Positions 56,048 to 64,000 of a stretch of 64,000 nt of DNA are shown here, in pieces. The stretch is from Aeromonas fluvialis (GTDB lineage Bacteria > Pseudomonadota > Gammaproteobacteria > Enterobacterales > Aeromonadaceae). The DNA lies in the NCBI RefSeq assembly GCF_000819885.1, contig NZ_CDBO01000068.1, positions 1 to 64,000 of the forward strand, in the 5' to 3' direction. Position numbers and translations under genes: made by a program. Below the pieces are notes generated by a model, which was given only the letters and a program-made list of their open reading frames with translations, did no database searches and had not been told where the DNA came from. The stretch's first letter is position 1. Each line of letters begins with the position of its first letter.

Positions 56048-57664
56048 ATGAACAAGACTCTCATTGCCGGCATGGTAGCCGGACTGTTTGCCCTTCCCGC
56101 CTGGGCTGCCCAGGTGCCTGCCGGTACCAAGCTGCTGCCGGATGCCCAACAAATCTACGTGACCAATATCGGCACCGAACCCACCACCATCGACCCCCAG
56201 CTGGTAGAAGAGACCGCCGGTAGTGCCATCGTCAACGATCTGTTTGAAGGGCTCTATGAGCTGGATAGTACCGGCAAGATCAAGCCAGCAGGCGCCGTCA
56301 GCTACGACGTCGACAAAACCGGTACCGTCTACACCTTCAAACTGAGGCCCGAGGCCAAGTGGTCCAACGGTGAACCAGTCACTGCCGCCGATTATGTCTA
56401 CGGCTGGCAACGGGCGGCCGATCCCAAGACTGCCTCCAACTACGCCTGGTTTATCGAGCTGACCGGAGTAGTCAATGCAAGCGAGGTGACCCAGGGCAAG
56501 AAGAGCCCGTCAGAGCTCGGGATCAAGGCGCTCGATGACCACACCCTGCAGGTCACCCTGAAAAATCCGGTTCCCTTCTTCCTGAAGACGCTGGCCCACT
56601 ACACCACGTTCCCGGCCCCCAAGGCCACCATCGAAAAATTCGGCAAGGATTGGGTCAAACCGGGCAATATCGTCTCCAACGGTGCCTTTGTACTCAAGGA
56701 GTGGACCCCCAACGAGCGGCTGAGTGCCGAGCGCAATACCCACTACTGGAACAACCAGCACACCGTCCTGAACAAGGTGATCTATCTGGAGATCGTCTCT
56801 GAAACCGCCGCCTACAACCGCTATCGCACCGGTGAACTGCACTACACCACTTATCCGCTGGAGCAGTACAAGCAGCTCAAGAGCAAGAGCCCGGAAGAAC
56901 TGGTCAGCGTCCCCACGCTGGCCAGCTATTACTATGTCTTCAATACCCAGCGCAAACCGTTCGATGACCCGAAAGTACGCAAGGCGCTCTCGCTGGCCAT
57001 CGACCGGGAGACCATCACCGACAAGATCCTGGGACAGGGACAAATTGCCGCATATAGCTTCACGCCCCCCATTGTGGACGGTTTTGAATTGAAAAAACCG
57101 GCCAGCCAGCTGCAGAGCAAAGAGGCGCGGATCAAGCAGGCCAAAGCCCTGCTGGCCGAAGCGGGTTATGGCCCGGACAAGCCACTCACAGTGGACATTC
57201 TCTACAACACCAACGAGAGCCACAAAAAGATCGCGCTGGCCGTCTCCTCCATGTGGAAACACACCCTGGGGGTCACTGCCACCCTCAACAACATGGAGTG
57301 GAAGACCATGGTATCGGCACTGAACGAGGGGGATTTCGGAGTGAGCCGCTATGGCTGGAACGGGGATTATAACGATGCCTCCACCTTCCTCGACATCATG
57401 ACCTCCAGCAGCAGTGCCAACAGCGGCAAGTGGTTCAACAAGGAGTACGACGCCCTGCTGGCCAAGGCCCACGACTCGCTGGATCCCGCTGAACGCAATG
57501 CCCTGTATCAACAGGCAGAGGCACTCATTGATGCGGATGCCCCCATCGCCCCCATCTATTTCTCGGTCAAATCCAGGTTGCTCAAGCCTTTCGTGAAAGG
57601 CTACCCCCACCTTAACCCGCAGGATGTGGTCTACAGCAAGGAGCTCTATCTGGTTGCCCAGTAA
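56048..57664 (+). CDS. Oligopeptide ABC transporter substrate-binding protein (OppA family)
   Basis: A 538-residue periplasmic protein of the SBP_bac_5 family. The signal peptide ends ...LPAWA-AQVPAG. The family stretches YVTNIGTEPTTIDPQLVEE, PVTAADYVYGWQRAADPKTAS, VSNGAFVLKEW and YGWNGDYNDASTFLD identify OppA/MppA-type peptide binding. AGGA is just before ATG 56048. No permease or ATPase genes follow; a terminator does. It would therefore work with Opp components encoded elsewhere, as MppA does in E. coli. Confidence 0.92.
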   Translation: MNKTLIAGMVAGLFALPAWAAQVPAGTKLLPDAQQIYVTNIGTEPTTIDPQLVEETAGSAIVNDLFEGLYELDSTGKIKPAGAVSYDVDKTGTVYTFKLRPEAKWSNGEPVTAADYVYGWQRAADPKTASNYAWFIELTGVVNASEVTQGKKSPSELGIKALDDHTLQVTLKNPVPFFLKTLAHYTTFPAPKATIEKFGKDWVKPGNIVSNGAFVLKEWTPNERLSAERNTHYWNNQHTVLNKVIYLEIVSETAAYNRYRTGELHYTTYPLEQYKQLKSKSPEELVSVPTLASYYYVFNTQRKPFDDPKVRKALSLAIDRETITDKILGQGQIAAYSFTPPIVDGFELKKPASQLQSKEARIKQAKALLAEAGYGPDKPLTVDILYNTNESHKKIALAVSSMWKHTLGVTATLNNMEWKTMVSALNEGDFGVSRYGWNGDYNDASTFLDIMTSSSSANSGKWFNKEYDALLAKAHDSLDPAERNALYQQAEALIDADAPIAPIYFSVKSRLLKPFVKGYPHLNPQDVVYSKELYLVAQ

Positions 57665-57688
57665 CAGGCCCGGCAAGATGTGACCATA

Positions 57689-57718
57689 AAAAGCGCCTGC
57701 ATTGCTGCAGGCGCTTTT
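57689..57718 (+). terminator. Terminator after the oppA-type gene
   Basis: AAAAGCGCCTGCA / TGCAGGCGCTTTT 13-bp stem with a four-base loop; usable from both sides. Confidence 0.9.
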
Positions 57719-57766
57719 CATTGGCGACCAGCAGGCCACTTGGCCCATCTACGCTTTCGCGCAAGA

Positions 57767-58684
57767 TTACTCTTCGGGACAAGGAGCCAACACCACCCTA
57801 CGGCGCCCCACCACCACCGGCCGCACCAGCAGCTGTGCCAGCAAGACCCCCAGCAGGGTCAGACCGCCCCCGATCAGGTGATAGCTGGTCAGTCGCTCGC
57901 CCAGCAGGGTGATGGCAAGGCCAGCCGTCATCACCGGCAGCAGGTTCATGAAGATGGCGGTACGGTTGGCACCGAGCAGGGAGATCCCCTGCATCCAGAG
58001 CCAGGGAGAGAGCGCCGAGGTAGGAATGCCGGCATAGAGGATCAGCCACAGGGCGCGTCCATCCGGCCAGTGGCCATCCACCAGCAGGAAAAAGGGCGTC
58101 AGCAACAACACGCTGCAGAGCACCTGACCATAGAGCAGCGACCAGTTGTCGAGCCCCAGATCCCACTTCTTGAGCAGTACGCTGTATAACGCATAGGTGC
58201 TGGCCGACAGCAGCATATAGACAGAACCGATATGAATGCCCCGGGTCAGCAGTGCAGCAGGATCCCCCTGCCCCAGCAAAATAGCCAACCCGGCAAGAGA
58301 GAGGATCCCCCCCACCAGCGCGCCCCAGGTCGGACGCTCATGCAGCAGCCAGATGCTGAGCAGCAGGGTGAGCAAGGGGGTCAAGCCCATCATCAGGCCG
58401 ATCTCGGTAGCGCCGAGGGTCTGCGCGGCGTAATAACCAAAGGTCTGGTTGAGCACCATGCCCAGCAGCGCCAGCGTGGCGATTTGCCACCACCCGGCCA
58501 GCAACCTGGCCCGTACACGCCAGACGCGCCGGATCAGAAAAGGGGTCAGGATCAGAGCGGCGACCGTCCAGCGTGACCAGGCCAGCGCGGCAGGAGAGAG
58601 GATACCAACTGCCAGTTTGCTGACAATGCCATTGCCAGCCCAGATGGCAATGCAGGAGAAGGGAAACAGAAAAGCAAGGGGCAT
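57767..58684 (-). CDS. DMT-superfamily transporter (EamA domains)
   Basis: A 305-residue inner-membrane protein with ten predicted helices arranged as two EamA repeats. Typical features are WAGNGIVSKLAV and SRWTVAALILTPFL in the first half, and GIPTSALSPWLWMQGISLLGANRTAIFMNLLPV with LLGERLTSYHLIGGGLTLLGV in the second. Such proteins export amino acids or metabolites; the substrate here is unknown. The start is placed at ATG 58684; a start 17 codons earlier is open. Monocistronic. Confidence 0.88.
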   Translation of the reverse strand: MPLAFLFPFSCIAIWAGNGIVSKLAVGILSPAALAWSRWTVAALILTPFLIRRVWRVRARLLAGWWQIATLALLGMVLNQTFGYYAAQTLGATEIGLMMGLTPLLTLLLSIWLLHERPTWGALVGGILSLAGLAILLGQGDPAALLTRGIHIGSVYMLLSASTYALYSVLLKKWDLGLDNWSLLYGQVLCSVLLLTPFFLLVDGHWPDGRALWLILYAGIPTSALSPWLWMQGISLLGANRTAIFMNLLPVMTAGLAITLLGERLTSYHLIGGGLTLLGVLLAQLLVRPVVVGRRRVVLAPCPEE

Positions 58685-58798
58685 GAGAGATCCCAGATCA
58701 CAGAAAAGAGAGGAGCCGGGAAGTATAGGGGGCAACGAGGGATAAACAAAGACATCAACAGGATCGGGCCATTACCAGAGCCCCTTCACCAGATACAA

Positions 58799-58823
58799 AT
58801 ATGCCCGGAAAGTGCGGGCATAT
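58799..58823 (-). terminator. Terminator of ytfK
   Basis: ATATGCCCG / CGGGCATAT 9-bp stem with a seven-base loop, followed by TTGTATCTGG on the minus strand, 28 bases beyond the ytfK stop. Confidence 0.65.
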
Positions 58824-58850
58824 CGATGCAGAAACAGGTTCAGAAGCACA

Positions 58851-59057
58851 TCAGGCTGCATCCATGTGCAGTCTGGAGATCAGCTCGTTGACCTCGGTGA
58901 CTGTCTGGCGGTGGGGAATATCCGCAGGATTCGGCATCAGCAACAAACCGGATTGGAAATCAAACCGCCCCCGACCATGGATGTAAATCCGACCTTTAAA
59001 GAAGGTTTTGACATGCTTTGCCACCATGAGTGGCAGGTACTTCTTGAACACTCTCAT
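58851..59057 (-). CDS. ytfK: YtfK (DUF1107), SpoT-activating stringent response modulator
   Basis: A 68-residue basic protein, the same length as E. coli YtfK and similar throughout (MRVFKKYLPLMVAKHVKTF, GRIYIHGRGRFDF, TVTEVNELISRL). In E. coli YtfK binds SpoT and shifts it toward (p)ppGpp synthesis under phosphate or fatty-acid starvation. The start is ATG 59057 with GAGG about nine bases upstream; three more codons are open before it. It is a single gene with an A/T-rich upstream region. Confidence 0.88.
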   Translation of the reverse strand: MRVFKKYLPLMVAKHVKTFFKGRIYIHGRGRFDFQSGLLLMPNPADIPHRQTVTEVNELISRLHMDAA

Positions 59058-59190
59058 CGTTTGCAACCTCTTGCAGTTGTATCCGTATGACAGCAGCTTC
59101 TGCGAATTAATTCCGTAAAATATTTATAAAAATCCGGAAAACTCGCCCACCTCTTCCCGAAAAATTCAATTCATAACTTTTTATTAACTT

Positions 59191-59658
59191 TTAGCCTATT
59201 GTATGCGGCCCTTCGAGCCAGAGCAAGGTGCCTTTGCCATCGCACCACTCGATACAGGCGATGCCCGAGGTGGCGAACATGGGGGCTCCTGCGGCCGGGC
59301 AGAGACTTTGCACCAGATAACCCACCAGCGGCAGATGGCTGACCATCAGGATCTGGTCGTGTTGTGCAGCCAGGGCGGTGAGGTAGCTGGCCACGAACGC
59401 GGTATCTCCGTAAGGGGTAATATCACCGCTCTCTTCGACGGCTGCTGCGTCAGGCAAATCATTGCATATGGCTTGCCAGGTTTGGCGGGCTCGCAGATAG
59501 TTGCTGTGTATCACCCGATCCAGCGGGCCGACCAACTGAGGTGCCAACCAGCGAGCCATTTGAATCGACTCGTCAATACCCTGCTCGGTCAATGGACGCT
59601 GTTCATCTGTTTTCGCATTCATGCCAGCTTGGCCATGACGCATGATATAGATCTTCAT
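59191..59658 (-). CDS. sixA: Phosphohistidine phosphatase SixA
   Basis: A 155-residue histidine phosphatase (E. coli 161). The catalytic RHG motif is Arg7-His8-Gly9 (MKIYIMRHGQAG), with the conserved SHLPLVGYLVQSLCP containing the second histidine. In E. coli SixA acts on the nitrogen PTS protein NPr (and was first described for ArcB). The start ATG 59658 has GAGG five bases upstream. Confidence 0.93.
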   Translation of the reverse strand: MKIYIMRHGQAGMNAKTDEQRPLTEQGIDESIQMARWLAPQLVGPLDRVIHSNYLRARQTWQAICNDLPDAAAVEESGDITPYGDTAFVASYLTALAAQHDQILMVSHLPLVGYLVQSLCPAAGAPMFATSGIACIEWCDGKGTLLWLEGPHTIG

Positions 59659-59805
59659 TACAACCTCGCCCAACGGGCCTGTTTTGATAGCCGGGGGATC
59701 TTACCCCGCTACGGGAGTGGAAACAATTGCGCTACCTCTCAGAAAAGGGTTTGCCTGACGGGATAGCGGGGTCGATAATCATGTTTAAATTCAAATAAAT
59801 CCAAC

Positions 59806-62607
59806 GTGAGTCACACGCCAATGAGCCCATATGCCAGTCCCAACGACCATCGGCAATACCATTATCTGGAGCTGGCCAACCGGCTCAGGGTCTTGTTGAT
59901 TTGTGATCCCGATACCGACAAATCCGCCGCCTCGCTGGCCGTCAATACCGGCCATTTTGACGATCCCGCCGACCGGCAGGGGATGGCCCATTTTCTGGAG
60001 CACATGCTATTTCTCGGCACCTGCACCTACCCCAAACCCGGAGAATACCAGCAGTTCATGAGCCGTCATGGCGGCAGCAACAACGCCTGGACCGGTACCG
60101 AATTCACCAACTTCTTCTTCGAGATCGATAACGGCTTCTTCGAAGCGGGGCTGGATCGCTTCTCCCAGTTCTTCATCTGCCCCACGTTTGATCCTGAATG
60201 GGTGGATAAAGAGCGCAACGCCGTCGACTCCGAGTATCGCCTCAAGCTGCAAGACGACATGCGCCGCAGCTATCAGGTGCATAAAGAGACGGTCAATCCG
60301 GCGCACCCCTTCTCCAAATTCTCGGTGGGCAACCTCGATACCCTGGCCGACCTGCCTGGGCGCGATCTGCGCTCAGACCTTATCCGTTTTTACGAAAGTC
60401 ACTACAGCGCGGATCGCATGGCGCTGGTGATGATCTCACCGGAATCCATCGATACCCAGCTTCAGTGGGGCTGTCGCTATTTTGCTCCCATTTTGAATCG
60501 CAATTTGGGAACGCCGACCCTAACCATGCCGCTCTACCGGCTCGATGATCTCGGCGTGCGCATCCACATCAATCCGGTCAAGGAGACCCGCAAGCTGTCG
60601 CTCAGCTTCCCCTTGCCCAATGTGGACGAGTTTTACGACAAAAAGCCCCTCACCTTCCTGAGCCATCTGATTGGCTACGAGGGGGATGGTAGCCTGCTCT
60701 CCCTGCTCAAGGCGAAAGGCTGGGTCAACCAACTCTCGGCGGGCGGTGGCATCAGTGGCGCCAACTTCAAGGATTTTGGCGTCAACTTCGGCCTCACGCC
60801 CCTGGGACTTGAGCATATGAACGACATCCTCGCCGCCCTGTTTGGCTATCTGAAGCTAATTGCCCGCGAAGGGTTGCAGAGCTGGCGTTACGACGAAAAA
60901 CGGACCGTACTCGAATCGGCGTTTCGCTTTCAGGAGCGCGGCCGCCCCCTCGATACCGTCTCAGGATTGGTGCTCAATCTCTTTAGCTACCAGCCTGAGG
61001 AGCTGCTCTACGGCGACTACATGATGCGCGAATATGACGAGCCGCTGATCCGCCGCTTTCTCACCAAGCTCACCCCGCACAATCTGCGCATCACCATTAC
61101 CGCACCGGAGGTAGCGACCGATCGACTGGCGCGCTGGTATCAAACCCCTTACAGCGTGGCGACCATCACCGAGACCGAGAAGATCCGCTGGCAGCAGAGC
61201 GAGCCGGATCCGGCGCTGGCCCTGCCCAAGCCCAACCCCTTTATCAGCAGCCGGCTCGATCCACGCACGCCAAAGCTTACCGCTGACATGCCTACCGGCC
61301 TTATCGATCGCCCTGGTTTTCGCCTCTGGCACCTCCATGAGCACCTGTTCAACGTGCCCAAAGGCAATCTCTATATCTCCATCGATAGCGCACATGCGGT
61401 GAAAAATCCGCGCAATATCGCCATGGCGCGCCTCGCCGTGGAGCTCTTGGCCGATCACCTCAACGCTCTCACCTATCCGGCAGAGCTGGCGGGACTGGGC
61501 TACCAGATCTATGCCCATCAGGGGGGGTTTACTATCAACCTGAGCGGCTTTGCCGACAAGCAACCGCTCTTGCTCGATATGATCCTCAGCAATCGCACGT
61601 TGGGGTATCCTGATCCGGACCGCTTTAGCGAGATCAAAGAGCAGCTCATTCGCAACTGGGAAAACCAGTCCAAGGCGCGCCCCATCTCCCAACTCTTTAA
61701 CCAGCTCACCAGCCTGTTGCAACCAAACAACCCGCCGTTCGAGCAGTTGCTGCGCCACCTGCGCACCGTCGAGCTCTCCGAGATGCCCGCCTTCGTGGCC
61801 CAACTGTTTGGTGAGGTGCATGTCGAGGCGCTGGTGCACGGCGACTGGACCGCCGCCGAAGCGCTGGAACTGGCGGCCCTGATGGAGCGCCACCTGAGCG
61901 ATATCAATGGCACCAGTAGCAAACCGAGCGATGAGACCCGCCGCCCGCTCATCTCCATTCAGGACAGGGGCACCCTTATTCGCGAACAGGGTTGTGATCA
62001 CGAGGACTCGGCGCTCTTGGTCTACTACCAGTCCCGCACCACCCGGGCGCGGGATCTCGCCTGCTTTACCCTGGCGAACCACATTATGTCCTCCACCTTC
62101 TTCCACGAACTGCGCACCCGCCAGCAACTGGGGTATGTGGTGGGCGCCGGCAACCTGCCCCTCAATCGCCACCCGGGGCTGATCTTCTATATCCAGTCAC
62201 CCGTGGCGGGGCCGCAGATCCTGCTCGATGCGGTGGAGGAGTTTATCGACCTCTTCCCGCTCGCCATGCTCGAATTCACCGAGCAGCAGTGGCAGGAGAG
62301 CAAGGCGGGGCTGCAAGCCCAGTTGAGCGAGCGGGATGCCAACCTGCGCAGTCGCGGCCAGCGACTGTGGGTCAGCATCGGCAACAAGGATCTGGGGTTC
62401 GATCAGCGGGAACGGGTCTGCGACGAGGTGGGCAAGTTGAGTCGTGCCGATCTGGTGCGCTTTATTACCCAGCTGCGTTCGCGCACCTCCGATCGGCTGA
62501 TCCTCTGCAGCTATGGCCAGGGGCATGAACATGATGAGCGGATCACCGGCCAGTTTATCGATGATCCACAGGCATTTCGGCTCAATGCCGCCACCTTCGA
62601 GGCCTGA
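59806..62607 (+). CDS. M16 insulinase-family zinc protease (PtrA-like)
   Basis: A 933-residue M16A metalloprotease. The inverted zinc motif HFLEH is at residues 62-66, with the distal Glu in NAVDSEYRLKLQDD. The C-terminal inactive repeat carries SSTFFHELRTRQQLGYVVGAGN, typical of pitrilysin and insulysin. E. coli PtrA is 962 residues with a signal peptide; no signal peptide is visible here, so a cytoplasmic location is likely. GTG 59806 and ATG 59821 are both possible starts; neither has a strong ribosome binding site. It degrades peptides of moderate size by family. Confidence 0.9.
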   Translation: MSHTPMSPYASPNDHRQYHYLELANRLRVLLICDPDTDKSAASLAVNTGHFDDPADRQGMAHFLEHMLFLGTCTYPKPGEYQQFMSRHGGSNNAWTGTEFTNFFFEIDNGFFEAGLDRFSQFFICPTFDPEWVDKERNAVDSEYRLKLQDDMRRSYQVHKETVNPAHPFSKFSVGNLDTLADLPGRDLRSDLIRFYESHYSADRMALVMISPESIDTQLQWGCRYFAPILNRNLGTPTLTMPLYRLDDLGVRIHINPVKETRKLSLSFPLPNVDEFYDKKPLTFLSHLIGYEGDGSLLSLLKAKGWVNQLSAGGGISGANFKDFGVNFGLTPLGLEHMNDILAALFGYLKLIAREGLQSWRYDEKRTVLESAFRFQERGRPLDTVSGLVLNLFSYQPEELLYGDYMMREYDEPLIRRFLTKLTPHNLRITITAPEVATDRLARWYQTPYSVATITETEKIRWQQSEPDPALALPKPNPFISSRLDPRTPKLTADMPTGLIDRPGFRLWHLHEHLFNVPKGNLYISIDSAHAVKNPRNIAMARLAVELLADHLNALTYPAELAGLGYQIYAHQGGFTINLSGFADKQPLLLDMILSNRTLGYPDPDRFSEIKEQLIRNWENQSKARPISQLFNQLTSLLQPNNPPFEQLLRHLRTVELSEMPAFVAQLFGEVHVEALVHGDWTAAEALELAALMERHLSDINGTSSKPSDETRRPLISIQDRGTLIREQGCDHEDSALLVYYQSRTTRARDLACFTLANHIMSSTFFHELRTRQQLGYVVGAGNLPLNRHPGLIFYIQSPVAGPQILLDAVEEFIDLFPLAMLEFTEQQWQESKAGLQAQLSERDANLRSRGQRLWVSIGNKDLGFDQRERVCDEVGKLSRADLVRFITQLRSRTSDRLILCSYGQGHEHDERITGQFIDDPQAFRLNAATFEA

Positions 62608-62658
62608 TCAGGCCTCGCTATCCCCCGTTTTTCCTTCCCACCGCAAATCGCAAGCAAT

Positions 62659-62816
62659 AAAAAGCCGACCCATCAGGGTCGGCTGGAAAAACCATAACAA
62701 GTGCGACCAAAGCCGCCAAAAGTGAACATGAGCGTGAAAATCAGACACTGATCTGCCGATCAGCAAGCGGGACAGACCCGATACTCGCTTTTCAATGCCA
62801 ACAGTGATTGAGAAAC
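62659..62816 (-). ncRNA. Candidate FNR-activated small RNA (FnrS-like)
   Basis: The minus strand between the M16 protease gene and tpm has a well-formed promoter with an FNR box at -41.5 (62823-62864) and ends in an intrinsic terminator. The terminator is a 9-bp AGCCGACCC / GGGTCGGCT stem with TGAT loop and a T-run; as I recall it, the E. coli FnrS terminator is GCCGACTTTGATGAGTCGGC plus T-run. The roughly 158-nt transcript has no convincing reading frame. It contains two further hairpins: 62762-62789 (AGCGAG...CTTGCT enclosing CGGG/CCCG) and 62748-62763 (CTGATC/GATCAG), which overlap slightly. Homology to FnrS is inferred from promoter type and terminator only. Confidence 0.6.
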
Positions 62817-62822
62817 AGCCTC

Positions 62823-62864
62823 ATAGTAGGCTCTCCCCCCGAGAGTCACGTTGATCTACGTCAA
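62823..62864 (-). promoter_or_regulatory. FNR-dependent class II promoter for the candidate sRNA
   Basis: TTGATCTACGTCAA (62851-62864) matches nine of ten FNR consensus bases. Read minus, a -10 TACTAT is at 62823-62828; with a start at about 62816 the FNR box is centred at exactly -41.5. There is no -35 element, as expected for activator-dependent promoters. No protein gene starts downstream in this direction. Confidence 0.7.
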
Positions 62865-62927
62865 AGGAGGTAGCGAAGAGCGCGCAGCCCGACGATTTGT
62901 CAGCGCGGATCACGCTTTGGCCGACCG

Positions 62928-63575
62928 TTAACCCCGGCGAACCAGCCGGTAGGCCACCTCATCGAAGTAGGAGAGCTGACCCGACAGTACACGCGGGTGA
63001 TCCACTTCGGCGGCGCGCCCCAACACCTCAACCCGAAAGTCCCGTTCAAACAGCGCCCGTACCTCCATCTCCCCCACCGAGAAGGGGGGCTGAGTCTGCT
63101 GCTCAGGCTGATATTCAAGGGTCACCAGCAGGATCTGGCCACCGGTCTCGACAAGCGAACTGATCAGGGCCGCATACTGGCGGCGCATCGCGGTCGGCAG
63201 GGCGATCAGCGCCGCGCGATCATAGACCAGCCAGTAACGGCGACCCAGACTGGGGGCGGCGAAAAAATCCCCCTGAAAAATGCGCAGGCTGTCCACTTGA
63301 TGGCACTGATAAGGGCCCACCTCGCTCACGGTCGCGGCGAGCTGGTTTTCACTGAAGAACTGGCTGACGGCAAGGCTCGATAGCTCGAAACCGTCGATTG
63401 GATGACCCTGAGCGCTCAGCCAGAGCATGTCGCGGGACTTGCCGCACAGGGGAACCAGCACCGGCTCGTCCGCTTGCTGGGCCGACCACCAGGTTTGCAG
63501 CCAGTGGTTGAAGTCCGCCTGATGAAAGCCAATCCGGTTCTCTTCCCAACGCTGATGCCAAAACGCAGCTTCCAT
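62928..63575 (-). CDS. tpm: Thiopurine S-methyltransferase Tpm
   Basis: A 215-residue S-adenosylmethionine-dependent methyltransferase of the TPMT family. Conserved parts are FWHQRWEENRIGFHQADFN at the start, VLVPLCGKSRDMLWLSAQGH (the AdoMet motif I region), FELSSLAVSQFF and VYDRAALIALPTAMRRQYA. Bacterial Tpm methylates selenium and tellurium compounds as well as thiopurines. ATG 63575 is the family start. It is downstream of the small gene at 63611-63862, with 35 bases between them. Confidence 0.93.
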   Translation of the reverse strand: MEAAFWHQRWEENRIGFHQADFNHWLQTWWSAQQADEPVLVPLCGKSRDMLWLSAQGHPIDGFELSSLAVSQFFSENQLAATVSEVGPYQCHQVDSLRIFQGDFFAAPSLGRRYWLVYDRAALIALPTAMRRQYAALISSLVETGGQILLVTLEYQPEQQTQPPFSVGEMEVRALFERDFRVEVLGRAAEVDHPRVLSGQLSYFDEVAYRLVRRG

Positions 63576-63610
63576 CGTTATTACCCTTCTGAACTAAAGA
63601 TGCCTCAATA

Positions 63611-63862
63611 TCACAACTTAACCGGCACCGCGCAACCCTCTGCCCTCCCCTTTTTGCCGCGTAGCCCCTGCCTGTTATCGGGCACATGACAGGCGATCCC
63701 CTTGCCACACACCTCGCTGTCGCAATGGGCGCTATTGGGTGCGTTAATGACAGGCAGAGGCACACCAATCCATGCAAAAACGTCATGGGTGTATGGCGAT
63801 GAATGAATAAGAGGAATGGCGTTGGCAGGCCAACCCGTGCCTGCCAACGCAAGAAAGGTCAT
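63611..63862 (-). CDS. Small putative secreted cysteine-containing protein, unknown
   Basis: An 83-residue open frame beginning MTFLALAGTGWPANAIPL, which could be a short signal peptide, followed by a part with three cysteines (AHCDSEVCGKGIACH) and a basic C-terminus. Its ATG overlaps the stop of the upstream partial gene (TGATG), which supports translation as the next cistron. I do not recognise a family. The frame could also be spurious. Confidence 0.4.
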   Translation of the reverse strand: MTFLALAGTGWPANAIPLIHSSPYTHDVFAWIGVPLPVINAPNSAHCDSEVCGKGIACHVPDNRQGLRGKKGRAEGCAVPVKL

Positions 63863-64000
63863 CAGACTGTGGCGCGAGCGACCGCCAGTTGACGTTCTAT
63901 ATCAGCAAAATCGGGGCGATCTGCGGGGAATTCGGAGAGACAGGCCGCTTTGAGCTGATGCAACCTATCCAGCTGTGAGCCTTGCGTATCGCAATGGGCC
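63862..64000 (-). CDS. C-terminal end of an unidentified gene, cut by the window edge
   Basis: About 45 codons in frame to TGA 63862-63864, ending LKAACLSEFPADRPDFADI then ERQLAVARATV. The composition looks coding. The start is outside the window and the family cannot be judged from this tail. It overlaps the next small gene by one base. Confidence 0.55.
   Translation of the reverse strand, partial: AHCDTQGSQLDRLHQLKAACLSEFPADRPDFADIERQLAVARATV

Noticed and set aside
62760-62849. A 29-codon minus-strand frame starting GTG 62849 (TLGGRAYYEAVSQSLLALK...)
   Set aside because: It has no ribosome binding site, starts upstream of the predicted sRNA transcription start and abuts the FNR box, so it would not be on the transcript.

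Overview
This window looks like chromosome of an Aeromonas-type gammaproteobacterium. It is GC-rich (roughly 60 % by eye) and carries a Vibrio/Aeromonas gene order (lolCDE, a PilZ-like gene, then mfd). Housekeeping proteins closely resemble the enterobacterial ones: Tig, ClpP, ClpX, Lon, HU-beta, PpiD, Fbp, YbiT, YfbR, YtfK and SixA. The species assignment is inference from gene content. I see no prophage, CRISPR array or intact insertion sequence.

Layout, left to right. (1) 1-510: two initiator tRNA-fMet genes on the minus strand behind one promoter. (2) 0.5-12.2 kb: glycogen debranching (glgX), a membrane protein, an OLD-family ATPase/nuclease, an AraC remnant, a LysR regulator, a TSUP transporter, tapT, an Mlc-like ROK regulator, a chemoreceptor and ychJ. 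(3) 12.3-24.9 kb: an anaerobic respiration block, glpABC (glycerol-3-phosphate oxidation into the quinone pool) followed by nrfABCD and nrfE-dsbE-nrfFG (formate-dependent nitrite reduction and its dedicated haem lyase). Both operons are preceded by FNR-like sequences. (4) 25-34.4 kb: a 5'-truncated phnX, mtfA (the Mlc titration factor), a GNAT, an alanine/glycine symporter, a crotonase, and a cNMP/CBS/nucleotidyltransferase gene plus exonuclease next to yjcH-actP. (5) 34.5-47 kb: ybiT, a degenerate group II intron squeezed between two terminators, then the minus-strand run tig-clpP-clpX-lon-hupB-ppiD, with a heat-shock-type promoter before lon; yccF and yfbR follow. (6) 47-64 kb: lolCDE, PilZ-like, mfd, fbp, an oppA-type binding protein, a DMT exporter, ytfK, sixA, an M16 protease, a probable FNR-controlled small RNA, tpm, and two small genes at the right edge.

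How genes work together. GlpABC and NrfABCD form a plausible electron path from glycerol-3-phosphate through menaquinone to nitrite; NrfE with the NrfF-NrfG fusion would attach the catalytic CWSCK haem of NrfA. Tig, ClpXP, Lon and PpiD form a protein folding and turnover block. LolCDE sorts lipoproteins. An Mlc-like repressor and its family antagonist MtfA lie about 17 kb apart.

Most notable observations: an FNR-box-driven small RNA candidate with a terminator like that of E. coli FnrS (62659-62816, minus); a tandem-repeat N-terminal extension of LolD at the lolC-lolD overlap; a phnX that has lost both catalytic residues; the group II intron remnant; and a 40-codon small gene candidate at 5316-5438.
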